6,492 nucleotides of DNA, taken from a bacterium. Lineage in GTDB: Bacteria; Desulfobacterota; Anaeroferrophillalia; Anaeroferrophillales; Anaeroferrophillaceae. The notes under the pieces are model-generated. The model saw only the letters and a program-made list of their open reading frames with translations, ran no database searches and was not told where the DNA came from. A program made the position numbers and the translations under genes. Location: assembly GCA_029940125.1 (NCBI GenBank), contig JAOZRP010000094.1:1-6492 (forward strand), written 5' to 3'. The stretch's first letter is position 1. Each line of letters opens with the position of its first letter. Positions 6,426-6,492 of the stretch are shown here, in pieces.

Positions 6426-6433
6426 ACATCTTG

Positions 6434-6492
6434 ATGCCGGTGATAACTATTTCGAAAGAATTTGCTTCTGGCGGTCTGGAAATCGCTAAAAA
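6434..6492 (+). CDS. cytidylate kinase-like family protein, only the first 19 codons present
   Basis: The visible start, MPVITISKEFASGGLEIAK, matches the characteristic N-terminus of the cytidylate kinase-like family (usually ITISREFGSGGxxIA). In that family a first beta strand leads into a glycine-rich nucleotide-binding loop. The family comprises predicted P-loop nucleotide kinases distinct from housekeeping Cmk; the substrate is generally not established. Here the usual first Gly of the loop is Ala (A11), while S12-G13-G14 are kept. The gene runs off the right edge, so length and remaining domains cannot be judged. It is divergent from the radical SAM-selA operon and has its own promoter candidate. 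The assignment rests on a short but distinctive stretch. Confidence 0.7.
   Translation, partial: MPVITISKEFASGGLEIAK

Larger units (their letters stand above)
6147..6433. other. divergent intergenic region between the radical SAM operon and the cytidylate kinase-like gene
   Basis: These 287 bases are clearly more AT-rich than the flanking genes. They hold promoter candidates for both directions, a tandem TTTGTAGA repeat, a hairpin in the minus-strand leader and an inverted repeat in the plus-strand promoter (each listed separately). I see no tRNA cloverleaf and no TTCGA-type T-loop, so a selC gene is not hidden here. One plus-strand frame is open across the whole interval and joins the cytidylate kinase-like frame; I treat that as probable chance (see findings). 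Confidence 0.8.

Noticed and set aside
6147..6433. Possible selC (tRNA-Sec) gene next to the selA operon
   Set aside because: No acceptor-stem pairing of suitable length and no T-loop consensus can be found in the interval on either strand.

Overview
The window looks like ordinary chromosomal DNA from an anaerobic-type bacterium with GC-rich genes. It is probably a deltaproteobacterium (Desulfobacterota). That placement is an inference from three gene-content points: a bacterial SelA, a class V aminotransferase paired with serA in place of SerC, and a cytidylate kinase-like gene. No phylogenetic test was possible here. There are no mobile elements, CRISPR arrays, rRNAs or tRNAs that I can see.

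Layout. Five genes lie on the minus strand and are read from right to left. A sixth is cut off at the right edge on the plus strand. From the right, a 287-base AT-rich divergent intergenic region (6147-6433) separates the plus-strand cytidylate kinase-like gene (from 6434) from a tightly packed minus-strand block. The block is a HemW/HemN-like radical SAM protein (4887-6146), selA (3479-4903) and a secreted SH3-domain protein (2550-3482). The radical SAM gene overlaps selA by 17 bases. selA overlaps the SH3 gene by an ATGA junction. This is strong evidence of one translationally coupled operon. A 116-base gap (2434-2549) with a TTGACA promoter candidate follows. Then comes a serine-biosynthesis pair: a class V aminotransferase (1288-2433) and, 19 bases on, D-3-phosphoglycerate dehydrogenase serA (from 1268, running off the left edge).

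How the genes fit together. SerA oxidises 3-phosphoglycerate, and the aminotransferase is the likely donor of the amino group on the way to serine. SelA uses serine already charged on tRNA(Sec) to make selenocysteinyl-tRNA(Sec). A serine-to-selenocysteine theme therefore runs through the locus. Whether the two transcription units are co-regulated is not shown by the sequence. The radical SAM protein and the SH3 protein have no evident mechanistic link to selenium beyond their tight coupling to selA.

The least explained items are the SH3 protein's roughly 200-residue C-terminal region and the structured divergent intergenic region. The latter holds tandem TTTGTAGA repeats, a leader hairpin, and an inverted repeat inside a promoter spacer. 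No clearly novel system is evident; most of the window is conventional.
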